25,804 nucleotides of DNA, from the NCBI RefSeq assembly GCF_000151315.2, contig NW_011887292.1, positions 3,347,894-3,373,697 on the forward strand, read 5' to 3'. This DNA is from Capsaspora owczarzaki ATCC 30864 (taxonomy: Eukaryota > Opisthokonta > Filasterea). Under the pieces are notes generated by a model, which was not told where the DNA came from, made no database searches, and worked only from the letters and a program-made list of their open reading frames with translations. A program made the translations under genes and the position numbers. The number at the start of each line of letters is the position of its first letter. Within the stretch, counting starts at the first letter, position 1. Of this stretch, positions 10,019 through 19,539 are shown in pieces.

Positions 10019-10249
10019 TCTCTCAGAGTTTCTGAGCCAAAACAAAAAAAATGAGACTGAGCAATTTGATTCAGAGACGATGCGGTTCAAAAAGCGTCTC
10101 CTGTTCGTACCCAGAGCGAGTCTTGGCCAATGTATTGAATTGGCATTGGAAGTCACTCTTCATTTCTCAGACGAACGCATCTCTTTGCAAGTCTTTCGCT
10201 TAATCCAAAAATCCCTAACATTTTTTCCAGTTCAACGTATTGTAAACGA
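10019..10249. promoter_or_regulatory. Divergent 5' region of PIG-X and PEX26 with facing splice-acceptor-like sequences
   Basis: The 231 bp between the two start codons hold an acceptor-like sequence for each gene. On the plus strand, CTAAC at 10215-10219, a T run and CAG end at 10230, 19 nt before the PEX26 ATG. On the minus strand, a T-rich tract and GGCTCAG precede the PIG-X ATGs. Each gene may have an untranslated first exon, in which case the 5' ends would overlap. Confidence 0.45.
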
Positions 10250-11880
10250 ATGCCTGCGCAACGCTGGACGAGCGCTGAACTGTACGACGGCGACGACGAC
10301 GACGACGAGGACGCGGAGGAGCAGCCAGTTGTGCGCAATGGAGTTCAGCCAGCGACCAAGTCAACCAGCAACACGACTCAGGGCAACCCGCCAGTGCTCG
10401 TGTCGCGCATCCAGGCGCTCTTTGTTCTACGGCGGTTTGACAGTGCCATGGACGAGTGCCGCCGCGCGCTCATCCAGCTTACACGGGCGACGACGAGCGG
10501 GGCGGACTCGGTTCACACGCCTCCAGCGCGCTCCCAAGCGACTACTACTACTGTGACGACTACGACTGCTGCTGCTGCTGCTGCTGCTGCGAATGGCGGT
10601 CGTGGACTGGCTGGCTCTGGCTCTGGCTCTGATTCGCGCTCCGGCTCTTTGGCTGCTCCCGTCGGCAACCACTCGGCTCAATGCAGGTACACTATACATG
10701 CACACTGTGCAATCACATCGTCGTCTTCACAGCTGGATAACTTTATCGTCTCGCTGGCTTGATGTTCATTCAATTTTGTGCAAAGTTCGCTCACGTCTGA
10801 AACTCTGATTTGTCTCCAATTGTCACGACAGCCCGACATGCGAATGTCTACCGTTTGCAGAGGTGTACTGCATGCTGGCAACACGAACGCACCAGACCTC
10901 AACGCTATTGCCGTTCTTTGAGTCCGTGTATGGCAGGCCAGACGACGGCAGCGGAGTGTTTGACTCGGTTTGCTGCCATCTCCCTCCTCGAGTTGTGATT
11001 GCAGTGTAAGTGCAGCCAGCGGACAACAATACTGGACGAACGCTTTGTCATTGGGGCTCACTTGCGGACTTCCCACTCCAGTGCTACCGCTTTGAAAGTA
11101 GAAAACGACAGCCCTGCTGCCAAATCTCTGCTCGAGCTGTACTTGGTGGGCGCCGACTTTAGTCGGTGGGGCCTGGACGGAGCGCATCAAGACCAGTACG
11201 AGCGACTCGTCGAGCTGTACACGTTGCACGTACTTGCGCCGGCTGGGCTTTTGACCCAAGCAACGGCATTTCTCGAATCCAACACGGCACTCAATGACGA
11301 GCGGCGGCAGGTGAGTTGATGCTGTTCTGCCAGTAGCCGCTGTTTTTCGCAAATCCCTCTGACGCGCGCACTTTGCTTGTTTGTTGCTTTCGAACACACA
11401 CAAAAAAAGCTCTACATGTCATGCGTCGATCGCGTGCGTCAGGAGAAAGCGCTTGCTGCACAACTTGCAATCGAACTCCAGCGGAGCTCTACGGCTGCTC
11501 AATCGCACCCCTCTGGCGCCGAGTCTTCAGTCGCAATGCCCTCGTTGACCAATGGGGATCGCAGTGCCAGCCGTACCCAGCAGCCGCCAGCGCAGCCGCA
11601 GCAGTCGTCGATTCTCGCCCCGTTGCGAGCCACTCAGCCAGCGGCAACAGCTTCTGGACTGCACCAAACCCTTTCCGTATTTCGCCACCTGCTCAGGTCT
11701 CCCGTCGGATTGGTGCGCACGGCTGCAATGGGTCTTGCGCTTTTGTGTTTGATTTCGATTCTTCTCGTGCTTCGGCGACGCGGCTGGACCGGTCGCACTC
11801 TCCTCTGGCCACTCCTATGGCTCTGGCGTGAGCTTAGCAGTGCATTTGCCATGGCTTTCAGTCCGGACGCTCTGCGGTGA
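10250..11880 (+). CDS. PEX26: Peroxisome biogenesis factor 26 (tail-anchored PEX1-PEX6 docking protein)
   Basis: PEX26 anchors the PEX1/PEX6 AAA ATPases at the peroxisome membrane for recycling of the import receptor PEX5. Exons are 10250-10686, 10832-11005, 11082-11310 and 11410-11880, giving 436 residues. Intron phases agree throughout. The helical core aligns by eye with animal PEX26: PPRVVIAVATALKVENDSPA matches the PPKV...LLYSKMQEPGA region, and YERLVELYTLHVLAPAGLL followed by ALNDERRQLY matches the ALAEFHVQRVLLPLG...GEERR region. A single membrane helix lies near the C-terminus (about residues 384-401, TAAMGLALLCLISILLVL), as expected for a tail anchor. The N-terminal third has acidic (DGDDDDDEDAEE), poly-Ala and Gly/Ser-rich parts. 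The last intron has an unusual A-rich acceptor (AAAAAAAG). The human protein is 305 residues; the excess is mostly low-complexity. Confidence 0.9.
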
Positions 11881-12064
11881 GCGAGCGAGTCGAGTCAGCA
11901 AATCTTGCTGTCAGACACTTGTGAATTAGCCATCCAACGATTCGTTGTGCCGCCATCTGTCGTTTGAAATTTCAGTTCATCCCCAAAAAGGATTGTATTT
12001 ACAAAAACAACACCATGAATACGCTGCCACTTCAGTCCCCCCTTTGTGTGTGTCAGTGCTGAAC
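11881..12064 (+). other. PEX26 to MTFP1 spacer
   Basis: Both genes run in the plus direction with 184 bp between stop and start. A sequence AATTTCAG near 11970 could be a 5' UTR acceptor of MTFP1. No polyadenylation signal was recognised. Confidence 0.4.
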
Positions 12065-12812
12065 ATGGCAACTCAGACAGTCCCGGCAATCCCCGCCAAC
12101 CAGAGCAGCAGCAACAAGCCTGTTGACCTCTTCCGCAACACCCATGTGCGGTATCTTGGTGAGTCGAAATCTCCTTTTCCTATTTGAACCGAACAAAAAT
12201 CCAGGATTTCTGAGCCAATTCTGAGCAGCTTTTTGCCAAACGCTTCACCAATCACCAATGGACTTGCCACTGGATTGACATTGTCTTTGCCTTGCATCCT
12301 TTTGTGCCTCACATTCAGGCTATGCGAACGAGCTTGGCGAGGCCTTCCGTGCATTCATCCCAGTGCAGCTGGTGCGCGCGTCGTACGTGGCTGCGTTCGG
12401 CTACGGCCTTGCAGACGCGACCCACAAGTCGCTCGCTGGGTATGCGCGGCAGTCGCCTGCCAGTCACACTGCTGCAATCAAGGCAGCCACGGCGGGCGTC
12501 CCTGGCCTGAGCAGCATCTCGCCAACGGGCATCCAGGCGATCGAGTCGTTTGTCGACACGGCCCTGTGGCAGACTGCAGCCACCGTCCTCATCCCGGGAT
12601 TCACCATCAATCGCACCTGTGCACTCACGAGCTTCCTGCTGGCTCGGTACGCGCCAACGGTCGGCGAGGGCATGCGCAAGGCAATGACAACCGTCGTCGG
12701 GCTCGGCGTCATCCCGCTCATCATTCACCCAATCGACTCGTTCGTGGACCAGACAATGGACAAGACGTATCGCGCATGGGTTAAGGAGCATCTCTTTGGC
12801 GAGAAGCCATGA
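12065..12812 (+). CDS. MTFP1: Mitochondrial fission process protein 1 (MTP18)
   Basis: Inner mitochondrial membrane protein of the MTP18 family, known in animals to promote mitochondrial fission. Exons are 12065-12158 and 12319-12812, giving 195 residues; the intron splits the first Gly of the signature YLGYANELGEAFRAFIP. Family features follow in order: SYVAAFGYGLADATHKS, then AIESFVDTALWQTAATVLIPGFTINR with its hydrophobic segment, and GLGVIPLIIHPIDSFVD. About three or four membrane-spanning segments are visible. A short insert rich in Ala and Ser (about residues 80-100) separates the first and second conserved blocks. The start at 12065 follows an upstream C-rich UTR-like stretch, and no earlier in-frame ATG adds conserved sequence. 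The gene points towards the 3' end of the diacylglycerol kinase gene. Confidence 0.95.
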
Positions 12813-13081
12813 GCATTGGTTGTGCATCATCGAGTCCATTCAACTACAGCAAATTGCTTCAAGCTCATCATTCATCCAGCCATTCACTTAAACACAATTC
12901 ATTGTTCTAGATGTTGAATCGCAATGCAGCAGACAAGCACAACAAGGTTAATCAGTCCCATCGGAGGACAGGAGCAACGATGGTTTGAAAGGAAACGCGA
13001 CAGGACTGCCAAAGAAAATACAAACCCCCCCCTTCTCTGCCTCATATAACAGTCGACACAAAGAGGCTGACGAGGAGACGC
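12813..13081. other. Convergent 3' flank between MTFP1 and the diacylglycerol kinase gene
   Basis: The genes face each other across 269 bp with no recognisable gene and no canonical AATAAA on either strand. Confidence 0.5.
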
Positions 13082-16000
13082 TCACTTTGCAGGAGCAGGC
13101 TGAGCAGCCAGGCTGGAGTTGCTCTTTTGAGAACGCATCTCGGGCTGCGAGCTTTCAGCCGGGAGGTCTGCACTGCCGCGATGCTTCAGCATGACCACTT
13201 GGTTCTTGTGCGAGATGGTGATGGTCACAATGGATTGCATCCACGGCTCGCCATCGATTTGCATGGGAAGCAGCTTGGTGGTGGTCAGCTTGATGACCGA
13301 GCCCTGGGCAATCTTGTGAGCCGAGCCAGCAAGGCCACTTCGAATGCGACCCTAATGCGAGCAGAAGGGAAATAGAGCAAGGCCACAGGTAAATGAGTCA
13401 ACGAGAAAAATCGTCAAAAAGGGAAGAGAAATGAAACATACCATGTGCATAGAGCTGAACAAGCCAACGATTTCAAACTTGCGATCGCCCATATCTTGCT
13501 TGCCCATCTGTGTCGAGCAAGCACGATGAAGACAAGATTCGAGCTACAGTCGGTGCGGTTCATCTTCAACAATATTGGCGAGAAGGCCAACCAACAACTG
13601 TTGCGCACCTTTTCGTCAGAGCCCCAAAGATTGGCACCGCCATACATGCTCGGGATGTTGACGACTGCAAGACCCTCCAGTGCCGGGCCGTTTGCGAGAT
13701 CGATGGCTTGGCCGTCAACCTAGACTCGGAAAACCAAAAAATAAAAATCAAAAGTTAGAGAAATCAAACCCTCAAGGCTCACTCCATTCTTGCCAAACCG
13801 TCGCACCTCAAGCTGGATGTGCTTGTGCAGATTCTTGCACGAGTGCTGCAGGGCATCCTTGGTGCCAAGCTCCAAATACCACAGCTTGTTACGGGCACGG
13901 CTGTTGAACTTTTCGGGGAACTTTTCGCGCATGGTGTGGAAGCGATGCGCAATCTCAGCATCGACGCCGATCGAGAAGTAGTTGTTCACAATGTCCAGAG
14001 GAACCTTGTCAGACTCGGCATTCGGGTCTGCTACATCGAACGCCACGCTCCAGCTGCAGAGGCAGGAATTGCAACAATGGTTCAAGTCAATTTCTCAACG
14101 GTTGCAAAAACCACCACTACCACCACCACAACAACAACAGCAACAACAACAGGCGCAACACTCGACCCGTACCGATCCATCAGAACAGTTTCCGCATCGG
14201 CAATCTGTTGCAAAACGCGCTTGATCTCGCCGCCATAGCCGCCACCCCAGCCGAGAGTACGAGCAAGATCGTTGCCTGTACCGAGCGGAATCACACCGAC
14301 GGGCGGAGGAGGACTTGGCAGCTTGAGCTTGTCGAGCACGGCCAGAACCCAGCCGACAGTGCCGTCGCCACCGCAGCAGATGATTCGGAGATTTGGGACA
14401 TGCAGGTATTGCTTCAAGCTGTGTGGTGAGACCAAAAGGCAGTACACATGTCATGAGTTGCAGATTTCCAGCTCCCAGAACAAAGAGAAAGGAAGAGAAA
14501 CACACACACACACAATCATGCCAACGCGCCAAAAAAAAAAAAACTCACCCTGCCATCGGACCGCCTTGCTGCAAATCAAACACTTGGCGCGGATTGATGA
14601 GATTTTTGAAGGTACGCAAAAGCTTGACGCCCTGGTTGCCACCACTCGCAGGATTGATAAAGACAACGATGGGAGTGGTGTTGGGAGGAGGCACAATCAC
14701 GAGCGGGCTTTCGATCGTGCTGTAATCGGGCGAGCCATCAGCCACAGAGCCGGCAGCCGCTGCAGCAGCACCACCAGCAATGCTGCCAGCAGCGTCCGCA
14801 ACCACGTGGTTGAGCTCACGCAGGCAGAATGCGGTCGGGGGGAGCATCAGTTGGCGGTACTGACCGAGCTCGCACACGGGCGACTGCTTCTCCTTGCAGT
14901 CGTTGTGCACCGAGAGCTTGCACCAGGCGCAACGCAAGCCAGCCAGGCCGCGTACCGAGCCGCAGTGGCCTTCGTGGCACACTGCGCAGTCGGCGTGACC
15001 AAAGTTACCCTCAACCCAATGGTGGTCGTTGGTGGAGGCATTCAGCTTGTTGTACGTGATGCGGCACGTTTCCGAGGCGTTCGGCGAGCACGCGTCGTGT
15101 GCGACGAGGCGGCATACTGAAGTGGGGTGGGGGGGGGGAAGCGAGACAGAAAGGGTGAGTGAGTGAGTGCAAGAAAAATCCAGAGACCACAAAACTCGCT
15201 CAAGAGAGAACGCTAGATTGGCAGTCACAACCCACCTTGACACACGACAGAGGACTTGTTGATGCCAATGGTCTTGGTGCAAACATTGCAGTAGCGCAAC
15301 TTTTTGCTCTGGCGCAGGTACCACTGGTGGGATCCTTCCAAGATGCGCTGTTGGTTGTAGGTGGTCTGAACGAACAAAAGCAGCAATCAACCAAAGTGAG
15401 CTTTCGGACAATTCCAACAAAAAGGCTTAAATGGACGTCCAGCTTCTTTGCATACTTGATCAATGCCCAAGGCAACGAGAATCGGAGCAAACTTGGTGCC
15501 AGCCTCAATCCACTTCTCCAGGGAAATAAACCCAACGTTGGACGGGTCCATCTTGGCGAGCATTTCGCTCAACACGGGACGGATGGATGTGGTGTCATAG
15601 CCGAGGGCTTGGGACACGGCGCACATCTGCGAAAGGATGCGATCGAGTTCCTCCTTTTCAAGGACACCGTTCGAGTCCTCGTCGTAGACCTTGAACAGGA
15701 CTGGAGAAGAAAGCGAACAACAAAACCCCCACGAAAATGAGAAGGAGGAACTAGTTGGATTGCGCAAACGGACCCGTGGCTCAACTTACACCGAAGCTTT
15801 TCTTCCGTCGAACCGCTCTCAAGCACGGACGCAGAGACGACGAGTTCCTTGAAAGAGACGGTGCCGCTTTTGTCTACCAAAGCGCAACGCAACATCGCAT
15901 TTCGTCAGTGGGTCTTTTTCATATGTCAAGCAATCCAGAGCATGAGCATGCGTCAAGCAAAAGCGCGATCGTACCAGCATCAAACATCTCAAACAGACGG

Positions 16001-16385
16001 TGAACAAACGCGTCGTCCGTCTCCCACGTAAAGTATGTCTTGATGAAGCGTGCAAACTCGGCCTCGGTGAGTTCGTGGCTGGATGCAGATTCGAGCTAGT
16101 TAGCACATGCCGGCAGAACAAAACAAGCGATCCAATCACACGACTCACTGTTTCCGAGCACTCGTCTTGCTCATGTTCTCGGACAGAAGAAAGTCATTGA
16201 ACTCGTTCCACACCTGCTGGAGCTTGCGCGACGAGTCTGCGATTCATCCAAAAATGAGATTTTCTCAGACACAAAAATCATTTCAGCCACCCATTTTTCT
16301 CAGCATTTCAAACAAACTCACATCGGCTGAACTCTTGCAGCTGCTTGAGCTCTGTCTCGGTGAGTTTGGACGAGCTGCCACCCAT
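13082..16385 (-). CDS. Type I diacylglycerol kinase with myristoylation signal and NCS-like EF-hand module
   Basis: Phosphorylates diacylglycerol to phosphatidic acid at membranes. Twelve exons (16322-16385, 16149-16236, 15975-16078, 15790-15873, 15456-15700, 15236-15365, 14549-15116, 14173-14418, 13783-14053, 13609-13719, 13442-13507, 13082-13351) give 748 residues with consistent phases; human DGK alpha is 735. Order: N-terminus MGGSSSKL fitting the N-myristoylation pattern; EF-hand loops at 84-95 (D-D-S-T-S-E) and 120-131 (D-D-N-V-E-E), both canonical, plus a degenerate loop at 165-176; C1A (His208, Cys221/224/237/240, His245, Cys248/256); a second C1 (about 270-320); catalytic domain with [18 protein letters not shown] (GGDGT at 444-448) and [10 protein letters not shown]; accessory domain with [30 protein letters not shown] and [18 protein letters not shown] acceptor 12 nt before the ATG suggests a 5' UTR intron. 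No single human paralogue can be assigned. Confidence 0.97.
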
Positions 16386-16450
16386 GGTTGAACTGGTCTG
16401 AGCAAGCAGCAGTCAAAATGCAGAAAGGAACGAAAAACACAAAAAAGAAA
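16386..16450 (-). other. Probable 5' UTR intron acceptor of the diacylglycerol kinase gene
   Basis: On the minus strand a long pyrimidine-rich tract, a TTGAC branch-like sequence and GCTTGCTCAG end at 16398, 12 nt before the ATG, which sits in a favourable ACCATGG context. An untranslated first exon would then lie in the gap to the right. Confidence 0.5.
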
Positions 16451-17284
16451 AAAGAAAAAAATGAAAAAGCCAATACATTCGACGTCACAACATCAAACAC
16501 AGCTCTGTTGCGACCTTTCCGCTGCCTTTTCTTTTGGATCCCCTCCGCCAGTTCGTAAGCTGTTGTCTACACTTGTCTTGTTGTTCTCCTCTTCGTTGGA
16601 TTTTTTGTATTTTTTTGAAATCGTTCTCCAGAATGCAGATCCAAATGCATTGACGTGCCTTCCTTCAATCCCTTCGAATATTTTCCAACTTTTTTTTTTT
16701 TTTTTTTTTTGAAATCGACTTGAGGTTTGGGTTTTTTGCACGAGCGAAAATGGCTCACTGTGACCAACACGCCGTCCAAACCGCCCACCGACCACCAAAA
16801 GCCACAAGCCAGCAGCAGCGGAGGAAGGAACAGACGATGCAGGACAGCAAAATGCCCCAGCTCCCTTCTTCCACCTCAAAGCCAGAGCATGGCAAAAAAC
16901 CAGCCAGTCCAGATTTGGGGGGCGCGACGAGGTCGCCTTTTCGCATTCAGTCCTGCAGGTCACTGTGGCTGTGCAGACGCTTTGCCGTGCAGGCCACACA
17001 CGCAGCGACGCACACACGAGAAGGGTTTTCGTGTCTTGCGCGACTCGCCGTCAAAGCCAGAGCGGGAGAAGAGGAGAAGACGAGAGGGTGATCAATGACC
17101 GCCCCAGTCGTTCGCTAGATCTTCAATGCGCAGCCGAACAACAGGGGTGACGAAGGGGGTGGTGGTGGTGTGGGTGTGTGCTGAAGAGGGACGAGACGAT
17201 GCTCGCTCTTTGCTTGTCCACCTTCAGTTGTCAGTTCCAATGCTCGTCCTTTGGCTCCAAACAAGCACAAAAACGATCGAAACC

Positions 17285-17316
<32 letters not shown>

Positions 17317-17831
17317 GGTTTGTTTGAGCGGTTTCGTGGTTCGCCAACTCTGGATCTCGTCCTCTGCTCTACGGCTTCACAAATCGCGCTTCAAACCCAC
17401 ACGACACAGATGTCTGGAGACTGTGTGGATTTTGCAAGCCAGCAGATTTGGAACACCCCCCCTCCATGAGAGAGACGCGACAGCGGTCAACTGAACATAC
17501 TTCAAAGCAACTGAGAATGGACTGAGGTCGGTCCACCAATGTGTCGTGTAATATGGCAAAAAACAAGATGTCACGAGAACCTCTCTGAGCATTATTGTAC
17601 ACAAGTGTTGAGTGCTACAAGGGGGCGGGGGCGAGTAAAGGAGTTTGGATAAAAATCAAACTGTTGTGGAGTTTGTATCAAAAATCAAACTGTTGTGGAG
17701 CACCTGCTTCAGCCCATCCACCAAGCAGATGCTGCCCATAAAATCATGAAAGACAATTAAGAATTGGCGACGTATCGACCAGGAGCACGCTGGTACCTTA
17801 ACAAGTAACCAACCGGGTAAACGGCAGTATT
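16451..17831. other. Gene-poor region between the kinase and RBM48, with T runs and a small tandem duplication
   Basis: Both neighbours are on the minus strand, so this holds the kinase promoter and probable UTR exon and the RBM48 3' UTR. T runs lie at about 16690-16710 and 17289-17316. Overlapping open frames at 16493-17017 (-) and 16720-17098 (+) have no recognisable domain and odd composition, and I do not call them. No tRNA fold was recognised. Confidence 0.55.
17641..17700. repeat. Two-copy tandem duplication of a 28-29 nt unit
   Basis: The 21-nt block from AAAAATCAAACT to GTTGTGGAG occurs at 17651-17671 and 17680-17700. The flanking GAGTTTG is also duplicated, so the unit is about 29 nt. 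The copies differ by one substitution and one inserted base. It lies in the presumed RBM48 3' flank. Confidence 0.9.
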
Positions 17832-19480
17832 TCATATTCGCCGACGTTTGCGAACAGCCGTGGGCGCGTTAACAGCAGGATTTTCAGACGACAAGGTACT
17901 CGTGCTAGCATCAGCCTCGGATTCGGCCGGCCGTTTGGAAGGGATGGCCGTGGGTGCTTGCTGCACTGGCTGAAGCGACTCGGATTTGGGAGCAGGACGG
18001 AGTGGCGGTACGCTGCTCGGATCAAGACTCTGGGCCAACGACGATGAATGGCTTCTTGAATTGACTGACACTTTAGGTGGTGCAGTGTGTAGATGAGTGG
18101 GATCACGGCGAGGCAGGAGCGCCGCAATCGGATTGCGTGTCGCATCGTCGGGCGGAAGCGTGGTAGGTCCAGGAATGGGACGACGCCCAGCGCTCACCTG
18201 CTGGGCAGACATTAGTTGATGGTGGATGGCATGGGGAGGGTCTGTCGAGGGATACTGCGGGAAGGCAGGCCAGCGCCAATCGAGCCAAGTCGGTTGCCAC
18301 GGTGCCGTCAAGCTAGCAGCCGGGTTGGGAGCAGGTTGGGCTTGAGCATTCACTGGTAGAGCAACCACGATAGATGAGGTGAGACATCGAGATTCTCTGC
18401 TGCCAGCTGGACGCTGGAGGAAAAGAACAACAAATCAAAACCTGAACATCCATTCGTACAGCGTGCGGTAACAGCGCGGCGGCGCTCGTCAAACTTTTCG
18501 CGCAAATCTGCTAGCGTTTCGTACTCGGGCGCATAGCATACATGCAATGGCGTTCCGAAGAATACGTGGCCGTCGAGTTGTCGCTTCGCGGCTCTGTTCC
18601 CAAAATTGTTGATCAAGTCAGCTCTTGCCTCTCGCCAAGACAACAGTGCACAAACTCCCCCCAACAGCCACACAAATCACCAATCCAATCTGATGAAATA
18701 CCGGGCAACAGGCAGCTGAGTGAACTTGGCGAGAAACGCCTCTTGGAACTGGTCGCAGGGGTACTCGTCAAGTCGGCGCAGACTGCGATTTCATTGAGGC
18801 ACAGCGACCGTGCAAGCATATCAGTGCATATCCTTGTTTTCCCCGAGAGCCTTGCTTTTGTGTGACTACTGCTTCTGGTTGAGCATCAACTTACGACTCA
18901 ACTTGACCTTGCGCAGTCACCAAATCACAAAGTTGCTGCTCGAGCTTGAGCGCCGGAACACGAAGCAGCAATAAGAACTTGGACTCATCAGCGATTGTAT
19001 ACACCTGATAGCACAAACAGAAACAAATCGGGGGGGGGGGACAATCGCAGATGTTAGGTCGCGTTCGAGCACTGAACAACCAGACACTTCTTCGCACCTT
19101 GACGGCAGTTTCGCGACGCCCTTCGCGGTACTCGGGTCGCGTCGTGCACACTGGTATCTTGATGTGATGGCGAGGCGGCACCGCCTGCGGCTCGGCGATC
19201 GAGTCAGACGCAGAGTTTCGCTCTGAGGTCGATTCCACTTGCGTCCGCCTTGCCGTCCCACCCGTCGCAGGATTGCGCTGTTTCGCGGCAGCAGCAGCAG
19301 CAGCTTCAGCAGCGTCCCGCCGCAAATCACCGACAACCTTGCTCTTGGGCGGCGTGGTTTTGGCTTTGTTCAAAATGCTGCGTTTAGGACTGAGCTGTGA
19401 CAAATTTGGATTTGGAACCCCACTCCTTCTTGTGTTCTCAGACAACACCGTCCTGCGTCGCGTCGCGTGGGGGGCCCCAT
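17832..19480 (-). CDS. RBM48: RNA-binding motif protein 48 (minor spliceosome factor)
   Basis: In animals and plants RBM48 binds the U6atac cap with ARMC7 and supports U12-type splicing. Secure exons are 19098 to about 19389, 18895-19004, 18702-18782, and one beginning at 18593; the last exon ends at a TGA at 17832-17834. The RRM reads CTTRPEYREGRRETAVK, VYTIADESKFLLLLRVPAL, LRRLDEYPCDQFQEAFLAKF, then AAKRQLDGHVFFGTPLHVCY and APEYETLADLREKF, closely following the human order. The C-terminus is Pro/Ser-rich and ends RKRRRI, a likely nuclear signal. Two junctions are uncertain. The fourth exon probably ends at 18460 and the last begins at 18406. The start may be a 32-nt exon at 19449-19480, because the 19098-19389 frame has no ATG of its own. 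That model gives 407 residues (human 367). The gene is nuclear and divergent from tafazzin. Confidence 0.88.
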
Positions 19481-19539
19481 AACAACCCAAAGCACATCCC
19501 GAGGACACTCTTGTTGGCGTTCACACGCTCTCCTTTGTG
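19481..19539. promoter_or_regulatory. Very short divergent promoter of RBM48 and tafazzin
   Basis: If the proposed RBM48 ATG (19478-19480) is right, only 59 bp separate it from the tafazzin ATG (19540). Even if RBM48 starts elsewhere, its first coding sequence lies within about 150 bp. The 5' UTRs are therefore either minimal or overlapping. Confidence 0.45.

Noticed and set aside
10019-10156. Extending PIG-X to the upstream ATG at 10156
   Set aside because: The added residues are not like a signal peptide and the stretch contains a pyrimidine tract and CAG typical of an intron end; the paired ATGs at 10013-10018 precede a proper signal sequence.
9927-10556. A 209-residue plus-strand frame across PIG-X and PEX26
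   Set aside because: It runs antisense to the PIG-X N-terminus and out of frame with PEX26; low complexity and no recognised content.
14272-15120. A long (283-codon) plus-strand frame antisense to the kinase gene
   Set aside because: It mirrors GC-rich kinase exons and has no recognisable domain, whereas the minus strand gives perfect C1 and catalytic motifs.
16493-17098. Overlapping open frames on both strands in the large gap
   Set aside because: Composition reflects T runs and simple sequence; no motif, no splice partner, no coding character beyond openness.
17730-17815. Possible tRNA-like sequence before the RBM48 stop
   Set aside because: No acceptor-stem pairing or A and B box pattern could be found by eye.
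18828-18835. ATATCCTT, the U12-type AT-AC donor consensus, in an RBM48 intron
   Set aside because: It is on the plus strand while RBM48 is transcribed from the minus strand, and the intron there has normal GT-AG ends. Probably coincidence.
19508-19519. Starting RBM48 in its long N-terminal frame at 19508
   Set aside because: The codon there is GTG, an in-frame stop lies just upstream, and no ATG occurs in that frame; a small spliced first exon is more likely.
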